A DNA stretch of 64,000 bases from Gemmatimonadota bacterium (lineage in GTDB: Bacteria; Latescibacterota; UBA2968; UBA8231), in NCBI GenBank assembly GCA_009840005.1, contig VXOR01000019.1:1-64000 (forward strand), in the 5' to 3' direction. The translations under genes were made by a program, and so were the position numbers. The number at the start of each line of letters is the position of its first letter. Position 1 is the stretch's first letter. Positions 25,561 through 32,256 of the stretch are shown piece by piece. The notes below the pieces were generated by a model, which was not told the origin of the DNA, did no database searches, and was given only the letters and a program-made list of their open reading frames with translations.

Positions 25561-25753
25561 AGCAACTTCCGTGCCAAACTGATCCGAAAAATCGTAATTT
25601 ATTGTCATACAAAGAGTTACAAGAAATTCGGGTATTTCACACCAGACGCCGCATCGCGCTTCAACTGCACCCTTTCGACGCATATAATGCTCTGTCCTGC
25701 TTCTATCTCACGTCGTTACAACGGCTTAGAGCAAGTGCGTCAAAAGGGACGCA
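25561..25753 (-). promoter_or_regulatory. Sigma-54 promoter with two enhancer sites, copy A
   Basis: On the minus strand TGGCACGGAAGTTGCT (gtgcca 25571-25576, gcaa 25562-25565) matches the -24/-12 consensus. Site II, TGCACC-N5-GACGCA, is at 25666-25682 (centre 99 bp upstream of -24). Site I, TGCGTC-N6-GACGCA, is at 25736-25753 (centre 70.5 bp further). Drives the peptide, redoxin, exporter and peptidase genes, and perhaps the genes down to the response regulator. A second partial copy of the -12 side (CCACGGAAGTTGCTA) follows at 25546-25560. Confidence 0.85.
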
Positions 25754-25930
25754 GTGCGCTAAAAGGGGACCGCCGGTGCGTCAGGGTCAGTGGTTCGACA
25801 AACCCGCAGATGACCGTGCCACTCCTCTGTCGATGGCGGGGGCCGCAGAAGGCGCAAAGGGGCTTCTAGTCGAGGTGTTCGGAGGCTTCGCGTCCCCAGA
25901 ATGAGATGGGAGGAAGGAGTTGATGACTAG
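25604..25930. repeat. Segmental repeat shared with 28754-29080
   Basis: Almost identical to 28754-29080, covering the distal promoter cassette and about 175 bp beyond it. The duplication is recent compared with the other promoter copies. Both strands lack a convincing gene in the part outside the promoter; the open frame on the plus strand is a by-product of the duplication. Confidence 0.85.
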
Positions 25931-26108
25931 CTGATGTTACGCAGCCTCTGTCATACCTGCGCTCCGCAAGCAGGCATCCAGCAAGTTCCATTGGCGGTCC
26001 GTGCTCAGACTGGATTCCCGCTTGCGCGGGAAGGACACTAGCTGGAGCGGTGAAAAGCCGCCGAGTCGGCCCCGGCCAAGGCCAGCAATAACGACTGCGT
26101 AACGTCAG
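25931..26108. mobile_element. MITE with CTGATGTTACGCAG terminal repeats
   Basis: Left end CTGATGTTACGCAG and right end CTGCGTAACGTCAG are inverse with one mismatch in 14. The 178-bp interior is non-coding and contains small hairpins (CCTGCgctccGCAAGCAGG, CCCGCTTGCGCGGG). The duplicate region at 29081 lacks it, with other sequence in its place, supporting insertion or replacement here. The end sequence is shared with the elements at 6755 and 44548, but the interior differs. Confidence 0.8.
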
Positions 26109-26166
26109 TTGATAATAAGGGGGCTATCGAAGTAGGAGAGAACTAATGGCGGCGCGGAATCGCCGT

Positions 26167-26808
26167 TTACGAGGTGAAGTAGCGCTTCAGCCAATCTTGG
26201 ATACACTGCGCCGTCGCTTCTTCGTCTCCTTTGTTGCTATAGTGCCAGTTGAGGACATGGAAGGCGTCGTCCACGACAAACGAGACCGGCACCGATGACC
26301 AAGCGTCGGATTGGAAAAGCAGCGCTTCTAGTTCCTGCTCGGCCACAAAGGTGAAGGCAAACGGCACGAGGCCCACCTTGTGCTTAATGGCGATCTGTTG
26401 CTTGAGCGACTCGTTGGCGTCGCCTACGACCAGCAGCAGCTTGCCGTGGGAGACGCCCCGTTGCGCCATCGCCTGTTTCCACTGGTCAAGTTGGCCAAAC
26501 AGGCACGCTCCACACGTCCGGCTCGTCGATACGACGACGACAAACGGCGCACCGTCTCCAGCCACTGACTCGTCGAACTTGGCGAATCTACCCCAGTCCA
26601 CCGATTCGAGCAGCTTGCGGTGTAATTTCTCCTTGAGAGCGGCGTTGACTTCGTAGTTCCACTGGACGGTCTCCAAGTGTTCCAGCCGCCCGTTGAGGAT
26701 CTCCAACTCGTCGCGTCGGTCGGTGTTGTCTTGATGCAGGGCCAAGGCGACCGAGCCGAGGCCGAAAGACAATAGTAGAAGAGTCTTGGTTAGCTTAGTG
26801 ACATTCAT
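26167..26808 (-). CDS. Membrane-anchored redoxin-like protein (CGAC), unit B
   Basis: 213 residues. N-terminal span (LTKTLLLLSFGLGSVALAL, about 6-24), a coiled-coil-like segment (DRRDELEILNGRLEHLETVQWNYEVNAALKEK would be part of it; about 30-65), then a thioredoxin-like domain with VVVSTSRTCGACLFGQ (CxxC near 107-110) and the late VPVSFVVDDAFHVLNW. It faces the periplasm. The paralogue at 29200-29841 is very similar throughout. Immediately downstream of the 6-bladed-propeller gene (53-bp gap) in unit B. A disulfide oxidoreductase role on the Cys-rich peptides of the same unit is inferred. Confidence 0.82.
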   Translation of the reverse strand: MNVTKLTKTLLLLSFGLGSVALALHQDNTDRRDELEILNGRLEHLETVQWNYEVNAALKEKLHRKLLESVDWGRFAKFDESVAGDGAPFVVVVSTSRTCGACLFGQLDQWKQAMAQRGVSHGKLLLVVGDANESLKQQIAIKHKVGLVPFAFTFVAEQELEALLFQSDAWSSVPVSFVVDDAFHVLNWHYSNKGDEEATAQCIQDWLKRYFTS

Positions 26809-26860
26809 GGCGATGGCCTCCTTTTCCTTCTTTACTGGCCGCCCTACGAGCGACTGAACG

Positions 26861-27967
26861 CTACCTTGCCTCCCCTACGCGGTCATTGAGCCGATAGACG
26901 CTCACATACGGATCGTTCGTCTCTCCAGTCGCCTCGTCGAACGCGCCCTCTACCCTGAAATACAACCCACGGCCGTCAACCGTCAGCGGTGTGTGCCTGG
27001 CGGGTACACTGATCCCATCGGCGACCGAATAGCCGTCCTTGTTTAGGATGTTTAGATAGTATTTCCACTCCCCGCCCACCTCTCTCCTGTATTGCTTGAG
27101 GATCAGCAAGTCGGGACCGTATTCAAAAAGCTGGCCATGGACGATGTGCTCGGCGAACCACTCTTCAATTTTGGGATTCCAATCGGACGGGTTCAAGTTG
27201 GCGGGAAAGGGTTTGATCCCGTCCCGGTGCTTGGATCGGTAGTCGCTGAACAAGGTCTGTTTCAACTCTCCCTGCTCGCTATACTGGCGGATTTCATAGG
27301 AGGTCGGATACATAAAGTAGAAGCCGCCTCCCCTCTTGGGGGTAAGGACGGTGTTGTGGAAGCGGTTCAGCGCCTGTCCTGTTCGCGTGTCTTTGACAGG
27401 GTACATGCGGTCTACCTTATTGAAGTGGTCATCGAGGCGGGACAGGGCGTATTCGCTGTCCACTTCCGAGGCGTATATGTTGCCCCCTTCAGTTAATATG
27501 ACATGGTCAACGTACGCAGAGTTAGGATCCGGAGCCTCCCGCTTGAATTTATATGAGTCGCCAGAAAAGACTAGGTACTTCATGCCTTCTCTTACACTGT
27601 GGATATAGAGATCGTCGTTTGGGGCTAGCAGTATCTTGAGGACATTGAAGTACTCGCCCTCTGCTCCACCTCGCGCCCCAATCTGCCGCAAGTAATGGCC
27701 CTCAGTATCGATCTGGAAAACTATATTCTGAATAGGGTCACTAACGATGAGGTTGCCCTTGGAATCGACTACCATGTGGCCGATTCTGCCCAAAACGACG
27801 CCTTCGGGCATGTTGAGGTGAATGTCCCGGTCCTTGACGAACGTCTCGTCGAAAGCAAGATCGGCCGCTGGCGGGGTAATCTCTATCCGACCTTCTGGCA
27901 CGTCGCTGCACCCGGCGCATAGCGCCATAGTGCCGACGCCCGCGATAAAATGTATCCGCTTGTTCAT
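26861..27967 (-). CDS. 6-bladed beta-propeller lipoprotein, unit B
   Basis: 368 residues from the ATG at 27967, which has a perfect AAGGAGG; the longer frame to 28039 lacks that. Signal with lipobox MALCAGCSD (Cys near 20). The mature protein has propeller blades such as GHMVVDSKGNLIVSDPIQNIVFQIDTEGHYLRQIG (first blade) with the GARGGAEGEY signature loop seen in 6-bladed propeller (PF17170-like) proteins, and later TPKRGGGFYFMYPTSYEIRQYSEQG. In Bacteroidetes such lipoproteins are often found beside small secreted peptides and TlpA-type redoxins; the same arrangement here suggests a binding or folding role for the peptide. Paralogue at 29867-31039. Confidence 0.85.
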   Translation of the reverse strand: MNKRIHFIAGVGTMALCAGCSDVPEGRIEITPPAADLAFDETFVKDRDIHLNMPEGVVLGRIGHMVVDSKGNLIVSDPIQNIVFQIDTEGHYLRQIGARGGAEGEYFNVLKILLAPNDDLYIHSVREGMKYLVFSGDSYKFKREAPDPNSAYVDHVILTEGGNIYASEVDSEYALSRLDDHFNKVDRMYPVKDTRTGQALNRFHNTVLTPKRGGGFYFMYPTSYEIRQYSEQGELKQTLFSDYRSKHRDGIKPFPANLNPSDWNPKIEEWFAEHIVHGQLFEYGPDLLILKQYRREVGGEWKYYLNILNKDGYSVADGISVPARHTPLTVDGRGLYFRVEGAFDEATGETNDPYVSVYRLNDRVGEAR

Positions 27968-28124
27968 AGCATCCTCCTTGCGAATGGTGGTGTCGAACCC
28001 ATACCAATGAAATGGACTACAGGGACTGCGATCGTTCAAAGCCGAAGGCCGGCGAAGTGGACCGTGTTAGCTGATACCCACGGCCCACTCGCCAATCACA
28101 CCACCTACTTAGCGAAGGGTGAGA

Positions 28125-28138
28125 GGTTCTATCGAACC
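28125..28138. repeat. Palindrome GGTTCTATCGAACC, 3' side of peptide gene B
   Basis: Perfect 5-bp arms (GGTTC/GAACC) around TATC. Together with 28338-28351 it brackets the peptide gene 28180-28311. The same pair brackets the paralogous gene in unit C. Confidence 0.7.
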
Positions 28139-28179
28139 AAGAGGTGACAGCCGAAGCCATCGCGAAAGTTTGTTCTCCG

Positions 28180-28311
28180 CTAGCAGCACGTTTTGGTGCC
28201 CGGATCCCAGCAGTTAGCGGTACCATCACCGCACACCACATTGAGGTATTCATCTTGGGCCTTGACAGCTTGGCCGTAGGTGGCGCGTTGGGGTTTGTGC
28301 AGAGCGATCAT
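28180..28311 (-). CDS. Cys-rich small peptide with conserved leader, unit B
   Basis: 43 residues; AAGGAG stands 8 nt before the ATG at 28311. The N-terminus MIALHKPQRATYGQAV is identical to that of the peptide at 31167-31307, followed by [KE]AQ; the C-terminal 24 residues differ almost completely and carry Cys at 27, 34, 42 and 43 (ending TKTCC). No signal peptide is visible. An invariant leader plus a variable Cys-rich core is the pattern of ribosomally made, modified peptide precursors or of small secreted Cys peptides. It lies upstream of a propeller lipoprotein and a CGAC redoxin under sigma-54 promoter B. Too short for automated calling, so easily missed. Confidence 0.75.
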   Translation of the reverse strand: MIALHKPQRATYGQAVKAQDEYLNVVCGDGTANCWDPGTKTCC

Positions 28312-28609
28312 GGCTATACTCCTTGAGTAATAAGACTGGTTCTATTGAACCAAATGGTGACGCCAAGGGCGTCGCGAAAGGACTTCCCGAAGGAATAGCC
28401 CTACGTGATGCCAGTAAAGGCGTTGTCATGGCACGAGAAGGAACTGAAGATGCCTGCGCGGCTTCGATGGCCAGGCCGTAGATCACGGGTTTGTGCAGGG
28501 TCATCGCTCCAGGTCTCCTCGACATTGACAGTCGCTTTACCTGCGCGGCACGAGCGCGAGCCGTTGTCCAAACAGCAGGCGAGAGCGGATGTTGATAAAA
28601 GCGGTTCAT
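28250..28609 (-). CDS. Candidate first peptide of unit B (LHKPVIY type)
   Basis: An open frame of 119 codons begins at the ATG at 28609 behind GAGGAGG. It starts MNRFYQHPLSPAVW and contains, at an internal ATG (28504, with its own AGGAGA), MTLHKPVIYGLAIEAAQ, which aligns with the leader of the Cys peptide (LHKP, then Y-G-x-A-[VI]-x-A). The unit C counterpart (31339-31602) keeps frame for about 75 codons, including a one-codon indel, then shifts by 1 nt, so only the first part is likely meaningful. The tail overlaps the Cys-peptide gene. It may be a second precursor, a leader peptide or a decayed duplicate. Confidence 0.4.
   Translation of the reverse strand: MNRFYQHPLSPAVWTTARARAAQVKRLSMSRRPGAMTLHKPVIYGLAIEAAQASSVPSRAMTTPLLASRRAIPSGSPFATPLASPFGSIEPVLLLKEYSHDRSAQTPTRHLRPSCQGPR
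28338..28351. repeat. Palindrome GGTTCTATTGAACC, 5' side of peptide gene B
   Basis: GGTTC/GAACC arms. On the minus strand it lies 26 bp before the Met codon of the peptide, and is followed in both units B and C by the same AGGAGTATAGCC ribosome-site sequence. Confidence 0.7.
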
Positions 28610-28710
28610 GGTTCCCTCCTCTTAGGGTGGACTGGAAAGCCTGCCCGTCGGCCTCTGTTCCTTAACAGGTGGGGCCAACAACGGCTTACTTTCGTGCTCA
28701 CCTGCTATAA

Positions 28711-28903
28711 CGCAAATTCCGTGCCAAACAGATCCGAAGAATCGTAACCAATTGTCATACAAAGAGTTACAAGAAATTCGGGTATTTCACACCAGACGCC
28801 GCATCGCGCTTCAACTGCACCCTTTCGACGCATATAATGCTCTGTCCTGCTTCTATCTCACGTCGTTACAACGGCTTAGAGCAAGTGCGTCAAAAGGGAC
28901 GCA
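28711..28903 (-). promoter_or_regulatory. Sigma-54 promoter with two enhancer sites, copy B
   Basis: Minus strand TGGCACGGAATTTGCG (gtgcca 28721-28726, gcaa 28712-28715). Site II at 28816-28832 (TGCACC-N5-GACGCA), site I at 28886-28903 (TGCGTC-N6-GACGCA). Spacing identical to copy A. Drives unit B (peptides, propeller, redoxin), with a ~100-nt leader before the first ATG. Confidence 0.88.
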
Positions 28904-29080
28904 GTGCGCTAAAAGGGGACCGCCGGTGCGTCAGGGTCAGTGGTTCGACAAACCCGCAGATGACCGTGCCACTCCTCTGTCGATGGCGGGGGCCGCAGAA
29001 GGCGCAAAGGGGCTTCTAGTCGAGGTGCTTCGGGGACTTCGCGTCCCCAGAATGAGATGGGAGGAAGGAGTTGATGACTA
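28754..29080. repeat. Segmental repeat shared with 25604-25930
   Basis: Second copy of the recent duplication. The stretch 28904-29199 has no gene I can support; it contains the outer part of the repeat and a decayed GGTTCTATCGAAG half-palindrome at 29153. Confidence 0.85.
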
Positions 29081-29199
29081 GCAAAGCGGACCGGGATCAA
29101 CGAAATCCATGGTCCACTCGCCGGTCAATGGCTAGGTCAATTGATAGTGAAGGGTTCTATCGAAGTAGGAGAGAACTAATGGCAGCGCGGAATCGCCGT

Positions 29200-29841
29200 T
29201 TACGAGGTGAAGTACCGGTCGAGCCAGTCTTGGATACACTGCGCCGTCGCCGCTTCGTCTCCTTTATTGCTGTAGTGCCAATTGAGCACCTCAAAGGCGT
29301 CGTCCACGACAAATGAGACGGGCACTGACGACCGGGAAGCTGACTGGAAAAGCAGCGCTTCAAGGTCCCGCTCGGCCACAAAGGTGAAGGCAAACGGCAC
29401 GAGGCCCACCTTGTGCTTGATGGCGATTTGTTGCTTGAGCGACTCGTTGGCGTCGCCTACGACCAGCAGCAGCTTGCCGTGGGAGACGCCCCGTTGCGCC
29501 ATCGCCTGTTTCCATTGGTCAAGTTGGCCAAACAGGCACGCTCCACACGTCCGGCTCGTCGATACCACGACGACAAATGGGCGTCCGTCCCCAGCAGCGG
29601 CCTCGTCGAGCTTGGCGAATCGGCCCCAAGCCACCGATTCGAGCAGCTTGCGGTGTAATTTCTTCTTGAGAGCGGCGTTGACCTCGTAGTTCCACTGGGC
29701 GGTCTCCAAGTGTTGTAGCCGCTCGTTGAGGGTTTCCAACTTGTCGCGCCGGTCGGTGTTGTCTTGGTGCAAGGCCAAGGCGACCGAGCCAAGGCCGAGA
29801 GACAACACCAAGAGTACTTTGGTTAGCTTAGTGGCATCCAT
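29200..29841 (-). CDS. Membrane-anchored redoxin-like protein (CGAC), unit C
   Basis: 213 residues from the ATG at 29841 (GGAG upstream). Same architecture as 26167-26808: N-terminal span, coiled-coil-like segment, thioredoxin-like domain with STSRTCGACLFGQ. The central 70 residues around the CxxC are identical between the paralogues, while the N-terminal helix and the area around LLFQSASRSS differ, consistent with duplication of the whole unit and continued selection on the active domain. Starts 25 bp after the propeller gene ends. Confidence 0.82.
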   Translation of the reverse strand: MDATKLTKVLLVLSLGLGSVALALHQDNTDRRDKLETLNERLQHLETAQWNYEVNAALKKKLHRKLLESVAWGRFAKLDEAAAGDGRPFVVVVSTSRTCGACLFGQLDQWKQAMAQRGVSHGKLLLVVGDANESLKQQIAIKHKVGLVPFAFTFVAERDLEALLFQSASRSSVPVSFVVDDAFEVLNWHYSNKGDEAATAQCIQDWLDRYFTS

Positions 29842-29866
29842 GACAATGGTCTCCTTCTCTTTTTTA

Positions 29867-31039
29867 TTAGCTGCCCTGTGAGCGGCTGAACGCTCTCTTG
29901 CCGGCCCCTTCGCGGTCATTGAGCCGATAGACGGCTATGTAGGGATCGCCCGCCTCGCCGGTCGCCTCGTCGAACGCGCCCTCAACGGCGAAATAAAACT
30001 CCGTGCCGTCAATCGTCAGCATCCTATGATCTGCGGGTAATCTGATACCGTCGGCCACCGCATGGCCGTCTTTGTAAAAGAGGTTCAGATAGTATTCCGG
30101 CTTGCCGCGGACCACACGCCGGTATTGTGAAAGCACCAGGAGATCGGGACCGCACTCGTAAAGACGAGAACGGACAATGTGCTCGGCGAACCACTCGTTG
30201 TGCTTAGGGCTCCAATCGACCGGATCCAAGCCATCGGGTAAGGGCTTGATCCGATCCCGATGCTTTGACTCGTACTCGCTAAACCAAGTCTGTTCCAATT
30301 CACCCTGCTCACTGTATTGGTGGATTTCGTAGGTGGTCGGGTATATGAAGTAGAAACCGCCTCCCCTCTTGGGAGTGAGGACGGTATTGTGGTACCGATT
30401 CAACGCCCTCCCAGTTCGTTTGTCCTCAACCGGATATAGGCTGGCGACTTTATTAAAATCATTGTCTAAGCGGAACAGTGCGTATTGGCCATCTTCTCGC
30501 TCCCCATCAGCCCCCGCGTCAATGACGTCCACTTGCGAGCCATAAATACGGCCTCCTTCAGTGAACACGACATGATCAACGAGCTCGGATTTAGTATCTG
30601 GCACCTCCCGCTTGAACTTGTATGAATCGCCAAAAAAGAAGAGGTATTCCCTGCCTTCTCCAAAGTTGTAAAAGTAGAGATCCCCGTTAGGGGTTAACCG
30701 TGGGTCCATGATACTTAAGTACTCACCCTCGGCCCCGCCTCGCGCTCCAATTTGCCGCAGGTAATGTCCCTTGGCGTCGATCTGAAAAATCGTGTTCTGG
30801 ATATGATCCAAAACGATGAGGTGGCCCTTGGCATCAACTAGGACATAGCCAATTCCGCCTAAAACGACATTCTCAGGCATTTGCAAATGGATTTCCTGCT
30901 CCTTGATGAATGCCTCGTCAAACGTAAGATCGGCCGCTGGCGTGGTTATTTCTATCCGACCAGCAGGCTGGTCGTCGCCGCAACTGGCTAAAAGCACCAT
31001 AGCACCGGTGCTTGCGATGCACTGTATCCGATTTTTCAT
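29867..31039 (-). CDS. 6-bladed beta-propeller lipoprotein, unit C
   Basis: 390 residues from the ATG at 31039. Lipobox VLLASCGDD (Cys near 20). It shares the blade sequences and the GARGGAEGEY loop with 26861-27967, and has an additional acidic insertion (VDVIDAGADGERED) and a longer basic C-terminus. Paralogous to unit B and in the same position relative to promoter, peptide and redoxin. Probably an outer-membrane or periplasm-facing binding scaffold; no enzyme motif is visible. Confidence 0.85.
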   Translation of the reverse strand: MKNRIQCIASTGAMVLLASCGDDQPAGRIEITTPAADLTFDEAFIKEQEIHLQMPENVVLGGIGYVLVDAKGHLIVLDHIQNTIFQIDAKGHYLRQIGARGGAEGEYLSIMDPRLTPNGDLYFYNFGEGREYLFFFGDSYKFKREVPDTKSELVDHVVFTEGGRIYGSQVDVIDAGADGEREDGQYALFRLDNDFNKVASLYPVEDKRTGRALNRYHNTVLTPKRGGGFYFIYPTTYEIHQYSEQGELEQTWFSEYESKHRDRIKPLPDGLDPVDWSPKHNEWFAEHIVRSRLYECGPDLLVLSQYRRVVRGKPEYYLNLFYKDGHAVADGIRLPADHRMLTIDGTEFYFAVEGAFDEATGEAGDPYIAVYRLNDREGAGKRAFSRSQGS

Positions 31040-31141
31040 AACATTTTCCTTGTGAATGGTTGGTGAAGTGGACCGGGGAGCACTTCGACCCCGGTCCACT
31101 TGCCCGTCAATGGCTTGACTGTCTATCCAACTACTCTCAGC

Positions 31142-31155
31142 GGTTCTATCGAACC
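31142..31155. repeat. Palindrome GGTTCTATCGAACC, 3' side of peptide gene C
   Basis: Same sequence as 28125-28138, 12 bp beyond the peptide stop codon. Confidence 0.7.
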
Positions 31156-31166
31156 AAGTTTGCTAA

Positions 31167-31307
31167 CTAGCAGCAGCAGCAGAGGGGGCCTGTCCCGTAG
31201 CAGTGAGCAGAAGGAGGATTGGCTACGCATTTGGTGGTGGCGAACTCCATCTGGGCCTCGACGGCTTGGCCATAGGTGGCGCGTTGGGGTTTGTGCAGAG
31301 CGATCAT
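31167..31307 (-). CDS. Cys-rich small peptide with conserved leader, unit C
   Basis: 46 residues; GAGGAG before the ATG at 31307. N-terminus MIALHKPQRATYGQAV, identical to the unit B peptide, then EAQ and a different core with Cys at 27, 36 and a terminal run of four Cys (43-46). Leader codons are conserved almost base for base whereas the core is not, so the core has been replaced or diversified. No signal peptide. Neighbours and promoter as in unit B. Confidence 0.75.
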   Translation of the reverse strand: MIALHKPQRATYGQAVEAQMEFATTKCVANPPSAHCYGTGPLCCCC

Positions 31308-31334
31308 GGCTATACTCCTCGGTGGTTAAATGCC

Positions 31335-31348
31335 GGTTCTATTGAACC
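31335..31348. repeat. Palindrome GGTTCTATTGAACC, 5' side of peptide gene C
   Basis: Same sequence as 28338-28351. The TAG read from it on the minus strand ends the candidate first peptide of unit C. Confidence 0.7.
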
Positions 31349-31602
31349 AAATGGTGACGCCAAGGGCGTCGCGAAAGGGCTTCTCGATGGATAGCCCTAC
31401 GTAGTGCCAGTAAAGATGCTGGCATGGCGCGAAAAGGAACTGAAGACGCCTGCAAGGCTTCGATGGCCGGGTCGTAGATCACGGGTTTGTGCAGGGGCAT
31501 GGCTGCTGGCCTTCTCGACATTGACAGTGGCTTTACCAGCGCGGCACGAGCGCGAGCCGTTGTCCAAGCAGGCGAGAGCGGACGTTGATAAAAGCGGTTC
31601 AT
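31339..31602 (-). CDS. Candidate first peptide of unit C (LHKPVIY type)
   Basis: 87 codons from the ATG at 31602 behind GAGGAGG; starts MNRFYQRPLSPAW. An internal ATG at 31500 begins MPLHKPVIYDPAIEALQASS, related to the Cys-peptide leader. Differs from the unit B copy by a one-codon deletion early and a 1-nt shift late. Coding status uncertain; the shared in-frame region is the best evidence that some part is translated. Confidence 0.4.
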   Translation of the reverse strand: MNRFYQRPLSPAWTTARARAALVKPLSMSRRPAAMPLHKPVIYDPAIEALQASSVPFRAMPASLLALRRAIHREALSRRPWRHHLVQ

Positions 31603-31703
31603 GGTTCCCTCCTCTTAGGGGGTGAATGGAAAGCCTGCCGTTGGCTTTTGCGTCTTAGCATTCAAGACCAACAACGGCTTACTTTCGTGCTCACCTGCTA
31701 TAA

Positions 31704-31896
31704 AGCAAATTCCGTGCCAAGTCGGTCTAAAAAATTATAACTGACTGTTAAAAAAAGAGTTACGAGAAATAGAGGCACTTCATAGCAACCGCCGTATCGC
31801 GCTTTCATCGCACCCTTTCGACGCACTTGATCCTCTATTTTACTCCTATCTCAAGTCTTTACAATAGCTTAGAGCAAATGCGTCAAAAGGGACGCA
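31704..31896 (-). promoter_or_regulatory. Sigma-54 promoter with two enhancer sites, copy C
   Basis: Minus strand TGGCACGGAATTTGCT (gtgcca 31714-31719, gcaa 31705-31708). Site II CGCACC-N5-GACGCA at 31809-31825; site I TGCGTC-N6-GACGCA at 31879-31896. The spacer sequence has diverged well away from copies A/B but the sites and distances have not. Drives unit C. Confidence 0.88.
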
Positions 31897-32256
31897 GTGC
31901 GCTATAATTGACCGGCCTTTTTTTAGAGAGGGCGCATCCGGTTCAACCCACTGGGTACGGCACCAGACTACGACAGAGTATTAGAACGGCCCCAGTGGAC
32001 GCCAGGGGCCTGTGGCTCGGGCTTTCGCTGCCGATGGCGGAGATCGGTCAGGAAGGGCGCGTCCAAACGAGAGGATAGGGCGGAGATCGGCCTGCTGCGC
32101 CGCATACTGGGCCGTCCAAGGCACTACATGGCAAGCGCGTAGTCACCGATGGTAGCAAGGCTTATGCTGCGTCGAGGAGATTTCCGAACTCAACGAAACT
32201 GGTCGAGAGGTACGATGAGTGCTGTTGCTCTAGCGTTGAGGTTTCTTCTATAATAC
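31897..32256. other. Gene-free stretch, possible decayed sequence
   Basis: 360 bp between promoter C and the AT-rich gene of unit D. Short open fragments in shifting frames (for example a plus-strand GKRVVTDGSKAYAASRRF) could be a relic of a transposase-like or other gene, but I cannot identify it and see no intact frame. Confidence 0.4.

Noticed and set aside
25736..25753. TGCGTC...GACGCA hairpin as a transcription terminator or CRISPR-like repeat
   Set aside because: No T-run follows, it occurs at a fixed distance from a -24/-12 promoter in six places, and there is no regular repeat-spacer spacing.
25602..25904. 100-codon plus-strand frame, repeated at 28752-29081
   Set aside because: It is open in two places only because those segments are recent duplicates; it covers the sigma-54 enhancer sites, and the other four promoter copies do not keep the frame.
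28017..28253. 78-codon minus-strand frame between the Cys peptide and propeller gene
   Set aside because: It overlaps the Cys-peptide gene in another frame, has no ribosome site and no counterpart in unit C.
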